Notes: generated by a model not told the origin, from the sequence alone. DNA of 7,251 nt from Lentisphaeria bacterium UBA7640 (GCA_002483765.1 DLIO01000141.1:1-7251), one strand, 5' to 3'. Numbered from the stretch's first letter, positions 1-6,551 are shown. A program made the numbers and translations.

Positions 1-9
1 TCCTCCAGA

Positions 10-198
10 TCAAGATTCCTGAAGTTTAATTTCTGCGGTAAAACGTCGCCCATCCATTTCAGCAGGGACGTCGTTAATTTTCACGGGGCATCCCATATCG
101 GAAAGCCCTTCGATTTTTACGAGTAATGATTCTTCGGTTTCGCGCCCATGGTTATGATTCAGTATTGCGCCCTGACGATAATTGGTAATTTCGATCAT
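10..198 (-). CDS. Short ORF, probably the N-terminal piece of a longer protein (possible pseudogene)
   Basis: A 62-codon reading frame starts with ATG at 198 and ends with TGA at 10-12. An AGGA ribosome binding site at 207-210 lies 8 bases before the start, so the start is credible. The peptide begins MIEITNYRQGAILNHNHG and continues with VKIEGLSDMGCPVKINDVPAEMDGRRFTAEIKLQES, alternating strands that read like the first strands of an Ig-like beta-sandwich. From memory, the AILNHNHG opening followed by VKINGVPAEMDGRRF is seen at the start of much longer Lentisphaerota and Paenibacillus proteins, some resembling polysaccharide deacetylases. I cannot confirm this here. The domain stops before its closing strands, so the TGA is probably premature, or a frameshift lies near the window edge. 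A genuine 62-residue protein remains possible. It follows the creatininase remnant by 60 bases. Confidence 0.55.
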   Translation of the reverse strand: MIEITNYRQGAILNHNHGRETEESLLVKIEGLSDMGCPVKINDVPAEMDGRRFTAEIKLQES

Positions 199-206
199 GA
201 TAAAAT

Positions 207-210
207 TCCT
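207..210 (-). promoter_or_regulatory. Ribosome binding site of the 10-198 ORF
   Basis: AGGA on the minus strand, 8 bases before the ATG. It supports translation of the short ORF from this start and argues that the ORF is a real gene start rather than a chance frame. A very AT-rich stretch with an imperfect inverted repeat (216-241) lies just upstream. Confidence 0.6.
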
Positions 211-258
211 ATTTAGTTGAATATAAAATAATTTATTTAACTATAATAATTTTCTGTG

Positions 259-408
259 CTAGCGGATGAGGCGTCGGGGTAAATGATAACCGTGTTGGCC
301 GGTTACTCCCGCTGGAATAATGATTGATTGCTTCTCCTTAAGATACCCTTTTACCATTTTCCCGGTCATGTGTTCCATCACCAGGAATGGATGCTTAATT
401 GTACTCAT
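259..408 (-). pseudogene. Creatininase (creatinine amidohydrolase) family remnant, N-terminal part only
   Basis: A 49-codon frame starts with ATG at 408 (GGGGA 8 bases upstream could serve as a weak ribosome site) and ends with TAG at 259-261. The translation contains MEHMTGKMVKGYLKEKQ, then SIIIPAGVTGQHGYHLP, then RRLIR and stop. Creatininase-family metalloenzymes, which hydrolyse cyclic or linear amides, start with a helix ending in KE, a strand of the type IIIPVGSTEQHGPHLP, and then a metal-binding Asp a few residues on. Family members are about 230-270 residues, so roughly 80% is missing. The first metal-ligand Glu of the EQH motif is Gly here. The +1 frame after HLP gives a short PDA stretch and then stops, consistent with a frameshift or deletion. 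No further creatininase sequence is visible before the next gene. Assignment to the family is fairly secure; loss of function is very likely. Confidence 0.75.
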
Positions 409-519
409 TTTGAAGTCCCCATATTATTCTCAACTTATATTATGCCTAATCCTGCTCGTGGATAACGTTCACGTAACCATTTTGTCACTAAAATCCACGC
501 CAGGTGTTGTTGCTTTAAA

Positions 520-2667
520 TTAAAGAAGCAACATGGCCTTATATGTTGGTAAATCATATTCGATAACCTGTCTACAATGACGAATTTTCCATTCAAGATG
601 TTCCCGATCAGCTATATATTCCATACTGGGTTCCCAGCCAAGACGTGAATCTTTTTCGACTAATGGAATAGCGGCCTCTGCGTTTGATATTTCCGCTTCC
701 ATTATTTTTTTGAGTTCATTAAGTAGTTTTAGCGCACTTGGAATGTCACTTTCACCAATAAGTTGATGATTTAATATCCACCATTGCTTACAATGCCTGG
801 TCGTAACCAAAGAAGATAAAATAAATTCCCCCAAACCTAACATTTTAAAAGCTTGAGGACGTTTCTTTTCTGGAGCCATCTTTATCGCCAAGTCAAGTTT
901 ATTTATGCCAGCCTGCCACTTGGCAATAGCACGTTCCAACGCCTTTATTTCAAGTGGAAAACGTATAGCTCCCGGGGATTGATGTTCATTCTCAAATGGG
1001 TGATAGAATGTCTTGACGATCCTGCTGCCAAAATGTGCATGATCCGCACTTGGTATTTTTATTTCTTGTGTTTGGAAATCTCTAGTAATATCTGGATGAA
1101 AAATCAATGGATAAGCCGGTCCAACCCGTAACGGCCCATACTGATCCTCGTTGGTGACGGGAATTTCGCTCATGGCTTCGCTCCATAACTGCCAAGCCTC
1201 GACGGCATGAGGCGCACCTGCCTCGCCAAAATCACGAACTGAAATAAGTTCAATGACTTTCTCTGTATCAGGCGACGGTGTCCAATAACGCCATTTGCTT
1301 AATTCGCTAATAATAGAAGGGGTAAAGCCGTAATGATGTGATTCCATCAAGCCACACAATCCCCAATCGTCTTGTGCTTTTAATATTGCGTCATGGCGTT
1401 TAGACCATTGCTGCGGTACTGGAATATAAGGAACGGTACCGAAATCCCAGGTCATGCCTCCAGTATTACTCATTGCATAAAGTCGGATATTGCGACGCCG
1501 AGCCGTGGCCGCTTCGCTAGAAAAATATTTTCCCGGGCCAGGGAAAGTTATGGAATAGTCCATTACGGGTTTAACCGCATTACCGAGTCGTAGCGGCTCA
1601 AACATTTCAAATGTGACTTGAAGCGTGACATCTTCAGGAAGTGCGTTAATCAGTGCAATGCGGTCTTTCTCGGGAGTATAGCCCCAGTTGTAAGTCCAAA
1701 AAACAATCTCAGCCTTAGGGCTATATTTTTTGACACTACGCTTAACGGTCTCTAACCACTCTGGATAATCAAAACACGGCCACCAGCCTGGCCGGGGTTT
1801 TGTTGGGCGGATTCCCTCATGAAAGTCATTACCGGTTTTGCCGGTTGTGTTAGGATCATGGCTGGGAAATTCGCATGATTCACCTACCAAAATTACTCCC
1901 TTTGCGCCGGGGCAGGATTCAAAGAGCCGTCCATAGGTGCTGTCGTAATAATCTTCCGCATCGATGTGGGAAGGATGTTTCAGACTTTTAAGATAACTAT
2001 AAAAGTAAACATCAATAGCATATTTTGCTGCACGAGCAATTAAATCATTGAAATCCAAATATCCGGTAGTCGTCAAATCACAACCTTTCGTAAAAACCAA
2101 TACCGCGTCAATCCCAGCATGTGCTACCGCATTCAAATACGTATCGGGAAAGCTATCAATCCCCCAGCCAGAATGCACCATTCTGGGTGAAAAAAGAGCA
2201 GTACGAACGCTTTCTCCGCGAGCTAAGATCGGGGCTTCCGCTAGATTCATTAAATCCTCAAGATAATATGACCCCTGAGCCATGCCGCGCTCATCGGATC
2301 CACATATAACCACGCCGTGGCTATCAACTTGTAGGTAGTAACTTTTATTTGGGCTTGAGAATTTATGCTTAGATTTCGGCAACTCTCTAATGGTTGCCAT
2401 AACGATGGTATGCTCTTGTCCGATAAATTTCTCTATTTCAGCCACTTTTTCCACTAGAACAGAAACATTCATACTTTGGAATAGATAGTGTTGCAAATCC
2501 AACGCAACATCTTTCACTAGCTCTGACGAAGCAACATCGATCAATATTCGCCAGCCGTTTTCAATAGTTATTTCCTTATCTGAGGCGAGGCGAGAGAAGT
2601 CGCGGCGATCTCGACGATGGACTTGGTTGAGTTCATTTCTAAATCCATAAGCACGTTCTTTCTGCAT
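520..2667 (-). CDS. Putative glycoside hydrolase with GH20/GH67-like N-terminal domain
   Basis: A 715-residue protein with no signal peptide or membrane segment, so probably cytoplasmic and acting on imported oligosaccharides. Residues about 34-145 match the alpha/beta domain found before the barrel in GH20, GH67 and GH84 enzymes, with the typical YYLQVDSHGVVICGSDERG strand-turn and QGSYYLEDL helix. Residues about 160-470 look like a TIM barrel with conserved-looking acidic and aromatic motifs: GESCEF (Glu263), WTYNWGY (325-331), FEMFEP (Glu354), MTWDFG (405-410) and GLMESHHYGF (Glu442). Residues about 570-715 are helical, as in the C-terminal domain of GH67. Length also fits GH67 alpha-glucuronidases (about 700), but I do not see their standard catalytic motifs, so the substrate is unknown; a hexosaminidase-like activity is another option. 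ATG at 2667 is chosen because AAGG lies 10 bases upstream and no upstream in-frame start exists. Base composition is less AT-rich than in the upstream 1015-residue gene. Confidence 0.75.
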   Translation of the reverse strand: MQKERAYGFRNELNQVHRRDRRDFSRLASDKEITIENGWRILIDVASSELVKDVALDLQHYLFQSMNVSVLVEKVAEIEKFIGQEHTIVMATIRELPKSKHKFSSPNKSYYLQVDSHGVVICGSDERGMAQGSYYLEDLMNLAEAPILARGESVRTALFSPRMVHSGWGIDSFPDTYLNAVAHAGIDAVLVFTKGCDLTTTGYLDFNDLIARAAKYAIDVYFYSYLKSLKHPSHIDAEDYYDSTYGRLFESCPGAKGVILVGESCEFPSHDPNTTGKTGNDFHEGIRPTKPRPGWWPCFDYPEWLETVKRSVKKYSPKAEIVFWTYNWGYTPEKDRIALINALPEDVTLQVTFEMFEPLRLGNAVKPVMDYSITFPGPGKYFSSEAATARRRNIRLYAMSNTGGMTWDFGTVPYIPVPQQWSKRHDAILKAQDDWGLCGLMESHHYGFTPSIISELSKWRYWTPSPDTEKVIELISVRDFGEAGAPHAVEAWQLWSEAMSEIPVTNEDQYGPLRVGPAYPLIFHPDITRDFQTQEIKIPSADHAHFGSRIVKTFYHPFENEHQSPGAIRFPLEIKALERAIAKWQAGINKLDLAIKMAPEKKRPQAFKMLGLGEFILSSLVTTRHCKQWWILNHQLIGESDIPSALKLLNELKKIMEAEISNAEAAIPLVEKDSRLGWEPSMEYIADREHLEWKIRHCRQVIEYDLPTYKAMLLL

Positions 2668-2677
2668 GATTGAGGTA

Positions 2678-2681
2678 CCTT
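2678..2681 (-). promoter_or_regulatory. Ribosome binding site of the 715-residue gene
   Basis: AAGG (within AAGGTACC) on the minus strand, 10 bases before the ATG at 2667. It lies just outside the gene-proximal end of leader-repeat copy A, so the translation signal is the gene's own and not part of the repeat. Confidence 0.55.
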
Positions 2682-2704
2682 GTATCGATGGTAATAGTTT
2701 AGTT

Positions 2705-2824
2705 TTAAAAAGTTAACTTCCTAAACATTTTGTTTTTATTTTTTAAGACCGATTGTCTTTGAGTAATTTTTCCTGCCATAATTCTTCCGAAAATATTATT
2801 GTTGTGTTTTTGGAAGAAATTCAT
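2705..2824 (-). pseudogene. Short ORF resembling a prepilin leader, truncated after the first helix residues (copy A)
   Basis: A 39-codon open frame from ATG (2824) to TAA (2705-2707). It opens MNFFQKHNNNIFGRIMAGK, continues ITQRQSVLKNKNK and ends MFRKLTF. It is basic, Asn/Lys-rich and has no Shine-Dalgarno sequence. Lentisphaerota pseudopilins often have a long basic leader ending in R/K just before FTLIELLVVIAIIAIL; here LTF follows the Lys and a stop replaces the rest of the helix. Copy B (6338-6452) encodes the same peptide in a broken form. The comparison shows mainly third-position differences, which points to past protein-coding selection. I read it as the leftover 5' end of a pseudopilin gene. 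A functional 39-residue peptide or a regulatory upstream ORF cannot be excluded; its stop lies 37 bases before the next start codon. Confidence 0.5.
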
Positions 2825-2859
2825 TGTAATAATTTGATATTAAAAACTGATTCTCTGAG

Positions 2860-2999
2860 AATTATACTTTAAACGGTTGAGGTTTTAACTTTTTACGTGC
2901 CCAGATAACGCTGCCTTGTCTTTTGTAAATTATAAGTTACCACATAGTAACCAATAACTTACAAAAAAAGTTAAGGTTCTTCCCACTCGAAGTATAATT
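2860..2999. mobile_element. MITE-like nested inverted-repeat element inserted in leader repeat A
   Basis: The element is present in copy A of the leader repeat and absent from copy B, where the flanking sequences join directly (CTGAGAATT followed by AATTTTTCAA). It is bounded by a perfect 10-base inverted repeat, AATTATACTT at 2860-2869 and AAGTATAATT at 2990-2999. Inside are a second inverted pair (TTAACTTTTT near 2885 and AAAAAGTTAA near 2965) and a central 20-base hairpin (2921-2966). It is 140 bases long, AT-rich and has no coding capacity. If AATT is read as a target duplication, the terminal repeats are 6 bases (ATACTT/AAGTAT). Size, nesting and presence/absence fit a miniature inverted-repeat element. 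Only one copy is seen in this window, so mobility is inferred. Confidence 0.45.
2921..2966. repeat. Central inverted repeat (20-base arms, 6-base loop)
   Basis: Left arm 2921-2940 (TTTTGTAAATTATAAGTTAC) and right arm 2947-2966 pair at 17 of 20 positions around the loop CACATA. It sits at the middle of the MITE-like element and would form a strong hairpin in RNA or a cruciform in DNA. The run of A after the right arm means it could also act as a terminator for minus-strand or plus-strand transcripts, but the stem is AT-rich and not a typical GC-rich terminator. Confidence 0.6.
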
Positions 3000-3019
3000 T
3001 TCAAGGTTTACGTATTTGG

Positions 3020-3053
3020 GTGATTTTCTATGTCATGACAATATCTCCATAGT
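3020..3053 (-). promoter_or_regulatory. Conserved distal box of the leader repeat (copy A)
   Basis: On the minus strand this reads ACTATGGAGATATTGTC, then ATGACATAG, then AAAATCAC. Copy B at 6516-6551 has the same box, differing by purine transitions and 2 extra A residues. It is the most upstream part of both repeats and is conserved as strongly as the rest, although no shared reading frame explains it. A promoter, regulator site or RNA 5' end are all possible; no clear -35/-10 pair is seen. Confidence 0.35.
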
Positions 3054-3247
3054 GATTTTTTGTCAGATTTTTGACTTTATGCATCGTTTTAGACTTGAGC
3101 TTGATCCAGATTTTATTTGAACAGGCTACATGACCGAACGAGTACTTCTCTGTATTACTAAGTTCCGCCAGAGCGCTATAGTTCACTCTTATTCGTCTAA
3201 TCTAAGCCATAATATACGTATTAAATCCTGCATAAGATTGACAACTG

Positions 3248-6200
3248 CTATTGGATTTCAACTATTGTTAAGCCATCTTCTAAGACATCTATCTTAAGTT
3301 CGTTTCCATTTTTAATTTCACCCTTTGTTTTATCACTCAAGTTTCCATCTTGGTCATATCTATAATATTGGACTGTTGAGTTTTGATCCGTCCATTTGAT
3401 ATTTTGAGGATTTATTGTAATTATTCTTTCCTTTCCGATGATTGTCCCCGAACTAATTTGTTTAATTGATATTGGATATGCCTTAGTAATAAAATTATCA
3501 GAATTTTTGAATAAAAGGTTTCCTCTCCACGGCGAATACATGCAGCCACTTTTCAAGCATTTTTTTGTATTTATAAATACTCCTTTTTTAGTCTTGTGAT
3601 CCCCAAAATTACCAAAGACCAGCGGTACACCAGTTAAGTGAACACTCGCAAATTTCCCTTCTCCGTTACCGCCCTCGATAAACGACTGAGCTACTCGTAA
3701 CTCATTCGTCGCGGCACCGCCGTTTGCAAGAAAATATTTATTTCGTTTTAATACTTCATTTAGGAGTGTTTGCTTGAATCTCAATGTGGCTAACCCATTG
3801 TCAGTCATTTTTGCGATTATTTTGCCATTATCATCAAGTTCTACTGAAAAACCGTCCCAAGCACGATGATCGTATCTACTATATCCCCTTGAGGTAGCCG
3901 CAAAAGTGAATTCATCGCAATAAATACCGTCAAGATTGCATTCGTCAAGTGCCCGCACTAACGTTTTCATAAGATAATCGGCATATGCTGAATTGGGCCT
4001 TGGCACAAAATAAAGAACAGCCCAATCCTTTTTCGCGTAACTACCCAACCAAATTTTATTAAAATGGTCTAGTTCAAAAGGCTTACCGTTTGCCACAATA
4101 AGCGCATTGCCAGAAAACGGGAATGATTTGAGCAAGGGTTTATATACAATCTCCATCGCTGGATGCATCATTTGCATAACTTTGACATTAGGACATGCTT
4201 TATGGCTAATCTCCACGTTCTTTTTCAACTGTCTCCAATATTTCTCACGGTGCTCAAAGCTTATATACTTTTTTATATCAAGGTTTGGACATTTACCCGT
4301 TACCGTTTCTCCTTCCTCTATTTTGGGATAATTTCCATTCCTTACGTCGATAGAGTCCCAGCCTAATCTCAGCCACGGACTGTTTACAATGGAAATCGCA
4401 CCCAAATGACCAAGAGAATTCCTCAAAATATCTATAACATTTGTGCCCTCTGCTTTTAAAACACTCCAAAACACCGGACGTTCCATAGTAATTCCGTTTA
4501 CTTTCCAGCGTTCTCTCAAGTTATTTATAAACGCCCAATATCCCCCTTTAGCAACTGGAGTAATAGACATTTTAACGGTTAGTTTTTTGCCTGCCGGAAC
4601 CGCAAATGATTTTGTAAACATTTCTGCAAGGCCTGGCTTTCTCCTGAACCACATAATCAAACGAGCAAGATTATTTTCAGCTGTTACCCCGAAGCCAGCT
4701 CCATCGCTCCCTTCCGCTTCAATAAAAACAGTTGGATTTGACGGATAAGAGATTAAAACATCTGAGTCTTGATCTCCACAAATGGTTACTTCAGATTTGT
4801 TGTTTCGCAACCAAAAATCATATTTGAATGGAACTGCTACATCCTGTTGGCTGATGTTTTCCCAAGTGTCTTCAAAATAGATTACTCCGTCTTCAATATT
4901 TATCTCCCTGCTTAGTTTTAACTGTGAGATGATGGTACTGATATTAAAACTATTATCTTTTCTTTGCTTTATATTGACACTCGCGGTTGAATTATCTAAT
5001 TCTTTATCATCAGCAATTAATAACGTCTGGATTTTATCGTCAATCCCCAGTCCGGTTTCAGCCACCAATTCGATGTTTTTATCATATCCAACAACGAATC
5101 CCCCAGCACTTCCCTGCTGTAGAGTCAATTTGCCAACCTTGACCTGTTCTTTGATCTTGCCACGTTTGGGTAATTCTATCTCTGGTTTTTTCAAAAAAGA
5201 ATTATCCAAATAGCCGACTTCTATATGGTCAATTATTAAGTCTCCATCCCCTTGGTAACTATATATATTTTCAAATGTCAGTGTATTGCCATCAACGCCC
5301 ATGACAAGATCAAAAATATTTAAATCAAAAAGAGCACCAGAGTTGCCTTTAATCAATTTTTGTGCATCACCCAATGATGACGCGTACACCAGCATAATCT
5401 TATCTCCTCCAAATACCGGAAAAACACGATCTTTTAATGACCTCAGTTGAAAAGATGATTCCCTGCTTATTAATCTGTCTTTCCCATCCGCAGTTTTCCG
5501 ATTTATGAATTTCCCGTTCAATTTAACAGTCATATTATACATGCAGCCACCAATAGATTCTGATTTAGTGTAAGCGTAAAACCTCAACACTGGAGTCTTG
5601 CCTTTTATTGCAGGCAGAGCGGGCATTGTTATATCAAGGGATTTTTGACGTTGTATAATTTTACTACCAAATTTTGTCGCATCTTCTAGTTCATAGATTT
5701 CTTTACTATCAAAATTCTTCATCTTCCCGATTTTCATATCAGTTATAATTATCGTGTGTTTGCCATCTTTTGTTTTTAGAAGGTTGCTGATCTTTAATAT
5801 ATTTTCCTCCTTGGCTAAATCTGAAACATCAAGAATAAAATCTCCCCCTGTATTATCAGTTGTTGCTTTATTGGCTTCAGTCGCGTCTTTATCAAAAAAT
5901 AATAATATATCCTTGTTCTTGAAGACGGCTATAGGCCTTGCATTTGGTCGATCTAATTTCAAGAAAGGTTCTCTTCCAATCAGCCTTTCCGCACCTTTCG
6001 AATTATAGCGAGTTATATTTTTCCCATTTAATTGCAACGACATTATATAGGCACATCCTCCTGGTTTTGGCGTATAACATGTCGCTTTAAAAGAAATAGC
6101 GGTTCGCTGACCTTCATCCGAGGTGGGATTGGGGAATTTAAGTTCTAAAGTTTCTTCTGTTTTTATATTCGCGTTTCCTATATCGAACACGCTTTCAAGG

Positions 6201-6295
6201 TCGTTTTGCGTCCCCTCTGCTCCATTGGTCATAATAGTTAACACGAGCATCAGTATTGTTAAAAAAGCTACTGAAAATTTTGATTGTATATTCAT
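3248..6295 (-). CDS. Secreted multidomain putative glycoside hydrolase with duplicated N-terminal domain
   Basis: A 1015-residue protein. Residues 1-26 form a signal peptide (basic start, hydrophobic FLTILMLVLTIM, then TNGA), so it is exported. Two homologous beta-rich domains follow, about 50-192 and 219-362, each with GGCxYxMxxxLNGKxIxR and RLIxRE (79-109 and 249-279; 17 of 31 identical) and a D(L/F)-type ending; they are probably carbohydrate-binding or adhesion modules. Residues about 385-600 look like the beta-sandwich preceding the barrel in several retaining glycosidases. Residues about 605-890 appear to be a TIM barrel, with LDGIYCDEF (Asp789, Asp794, Glu795), FLANGG (855-860) and SFIEGGNGEG (Glu874) as candidate active-site motifs. 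A beta-rich C-terminal domain ends the protein (about 950-1015). DGxYxDE motifs are common in GH-like barrels of Lentisphaerota and Planctomycetota, but I cannot place it in a numbered family. AAGGA lies 6 bases before the ATG. Confidence 0.75.
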   Translation of the reverse strand: MNIQSKFSVAFLTILMLVLTIMTNGAEGTQNDLESVFDIGNANIKTEETLELKFPNPTSDEGQRTAISFKATCYTPKPGGCAYIMSLQLNGKNITRYNSKGAERLIGREPFLKLDRPNARPIAVFKNKDILLFFDKDATEANKATTDNTGGDFILDVSDLAKEENILKISNLLKTKDGKHTIIITDMKIGKMKNFDSKEIYELEDATKFGSKIIQRQKSLDITMPALPAIKGKTPVLRFYAYTKSESIGGCMYNMTVKLNGKFINRKTADGKDRLISRESSFQLRSLKDRVFPVFGGDKIMLVYASSLGDAQKLIKGNSGALFDLNIFDLVMGVDGNTLTFENIYSYQGDGDLIIDHIEVGYLDNSFLKKPEIELPKRGKIKEQVKVGKLTLQQGSAGGFVVGYDKNIELVAETGLGIDDKIQTLLIADDKELDNSTASVNIKQRKDNSFNISTIISQLKLSREINIEDGVIYFEDTWENISQQDVAVPFKYDFWLRNNKSEVTICGDQDSDVLISYPSNPTVFIEAEGSDGAGFGVTAENNLARLIMWFRRKPGLAEMFTKSFAVPAGKKLTVKMSITPVAKGGYWAFINNLRERWKVNGITMERPVFWSVLKAEGTNVIDILRNSLGHLGAISIVNSPWLRLGWDSIDVRNGNYPKIEEGETVTGKCPNLDIKKYISFEHREKYWRQLKKNVEISHKACPNVKVMQMMHPAMEIVYKPLLKSFPFSGNALIVANGKPFELDHFNKIWLGSYAKKDWAVLYFVPRPNSAYADYLMKTLVRALDECNLDGIYCDEFTFAATSRGYSRYDHRAWDGFSVELDDNGKIIAKMTDNGLATLRFKQTLLNEVLKRNKYFLANGGAATNELRVAQSFIEGGNGEGKFASVHLTGVPLVFGNFGDHKTKKGVFINTKKCLKSGCMYSPWRGNLLFKNSDNFITKAYPISIKQISSGTIIGKERIITINPQNIKWTDQNSTVQYYRYDQDGNLSDKTKGEIKNGNELKIDVLEDGLTIVEIQ

Positions 6296-6301
6296 TTTAT
6301 T

Positions 6302-6306
6302 TCCTT
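6302..6306 (-). promoter_or_regulatory. Ribosome binding site of the 1015-residue gene
   Basis: AAGGA on the minus strand, 6 bases before the ATG at 6295, at good spacing. Just upstream, TTGACA (6336-6341 on the minus strand) with TAAAAT 18 bases further could be a promoter giving a very short leader. The matching position in copy A reads TTAAAA, without a good -10, so this promoter is weakly supported. Confidence 0.6.
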
Positions 6307-6322
6307 GTTTTATTTTATTTTG

Positions 6323-6551
6323 GGTAATAGTTTAGTGTCAAAAAGTTAACTTTCTAAACATTTTTGTTTTTCTAAACCGGGTGCCTTTGAGTAATTTTCT
6401 CCCCCATAATTCCTCTGAAAATGTTATGGTTGTGTTTTTGAAAAAAATTTATGGCAATAATTTGATATTAAAAACCGATTTTCTGAGAATTAATTTTTCA
6501 AACCTACTTACTTAAGTGATTTTTTTATGTCATGATAATACCCCCCATAGT
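6323..6551 (-). repeat. Leader repeat copy B, upstream of the 1015-residue gene
   Basis: Same orientation and start-codon distance as copy A (2690-3053) but without the 140-base inserted element. Its distal end coincides with the conserved box (6516-6551), and beyond 6551 similarity to copy A stops abruptly. The other end stops at GGTAATAG, about 27 bases before the start codon. The sharp limits at both ends suggest a discrete duplicated or mobile unit, or a recombination product. It occupies most of the 323-base spacer between the pseudopilin and the hydrolase gene. Confidence 0.85.
6338..6452 (-). pseudogene. Broken copy of the prepilin-leader-like ORF (copy B)
   Basis: Homologue of the 39-codon frame in copy A. 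From 6452 the frame reads INFFQKHNHNIFRGIMGEK then ITQRHPV and stops at TAG (6372-6374). After a net frameshift caused by a missing stretch of about 6 bases and one extra T, the end KMFRKLTF is recovered in another frame and stops at TGA (6338-6340). The start codon position is ATA instead of ATG. Over 26 aligned codons, 18 residues are identical and 9 of 15 base differences fall at third positions. It is therefore a decayed coding sequence, more degraded than copy A. Confidence 0.55.

Larger units (their letters stand above)
2690..3053 (-). repeat. Leader repeat copy A, upstream of the 715-residue gene
   Basis: This stretch matches 6323-6551 (copy B) in the same orientation and at nearly the same distance from the start codon of a different gene. 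The gene-proximal part (2690-2859 against 6323-6490) is about 85% identical by eye, with one main gap of about 6 bases; the distal part (3000-3053 against 6497-6551) is also clearly related. The two parts are separated in copy A by a 140-base element that copy B lacks. Most substitutions are transitions. In one frame the copies encode homologous peptides, so this is probably derived from coding sequence rather than being only a shared promoter. Confidence 0.85.

Noticed and set aside
409..519. Frame reading KQQHLAWILVTKWLRERY downstream of the 715-residue gene.
   Set aside because: It looks protein-like but has no start codon, is only about 30 codons long and matches nothing I recognise. Nothing else is seen between 409 and 519, and no terminator hairpin is convincing.
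320..523. Plus-strand 67-codon ORF in the 199-519 spacer.
   Set aside because: It is antisense to the creatininase remnant, with a composition typical of a chance hydrophobic frame and no ribosome site.
2697..2726. Palindrome AAGTTAACTT flanked by GTTTAG and CTAAAC about 47 bases before a start codon (also 6330-6359), as an operator.
   Set aside because: The palindrome coincides with the Lys-Leu-Thr codons of the conserved prepilin-like frame, which explains its conservation in both copies. The flanking arms are unequally spaced. An operator remains possible but is not needed.
3028..3186. GTG-started 52-codon minus-strand ORF ending in HYGDIVMT.
   Set aside because: No ribosome site, rare start, no recognised similarity, and its end overlaps the conserved box; the matching frame of copy B shares only the last few residues. 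It could be a remnant, but I cannot support a gene.
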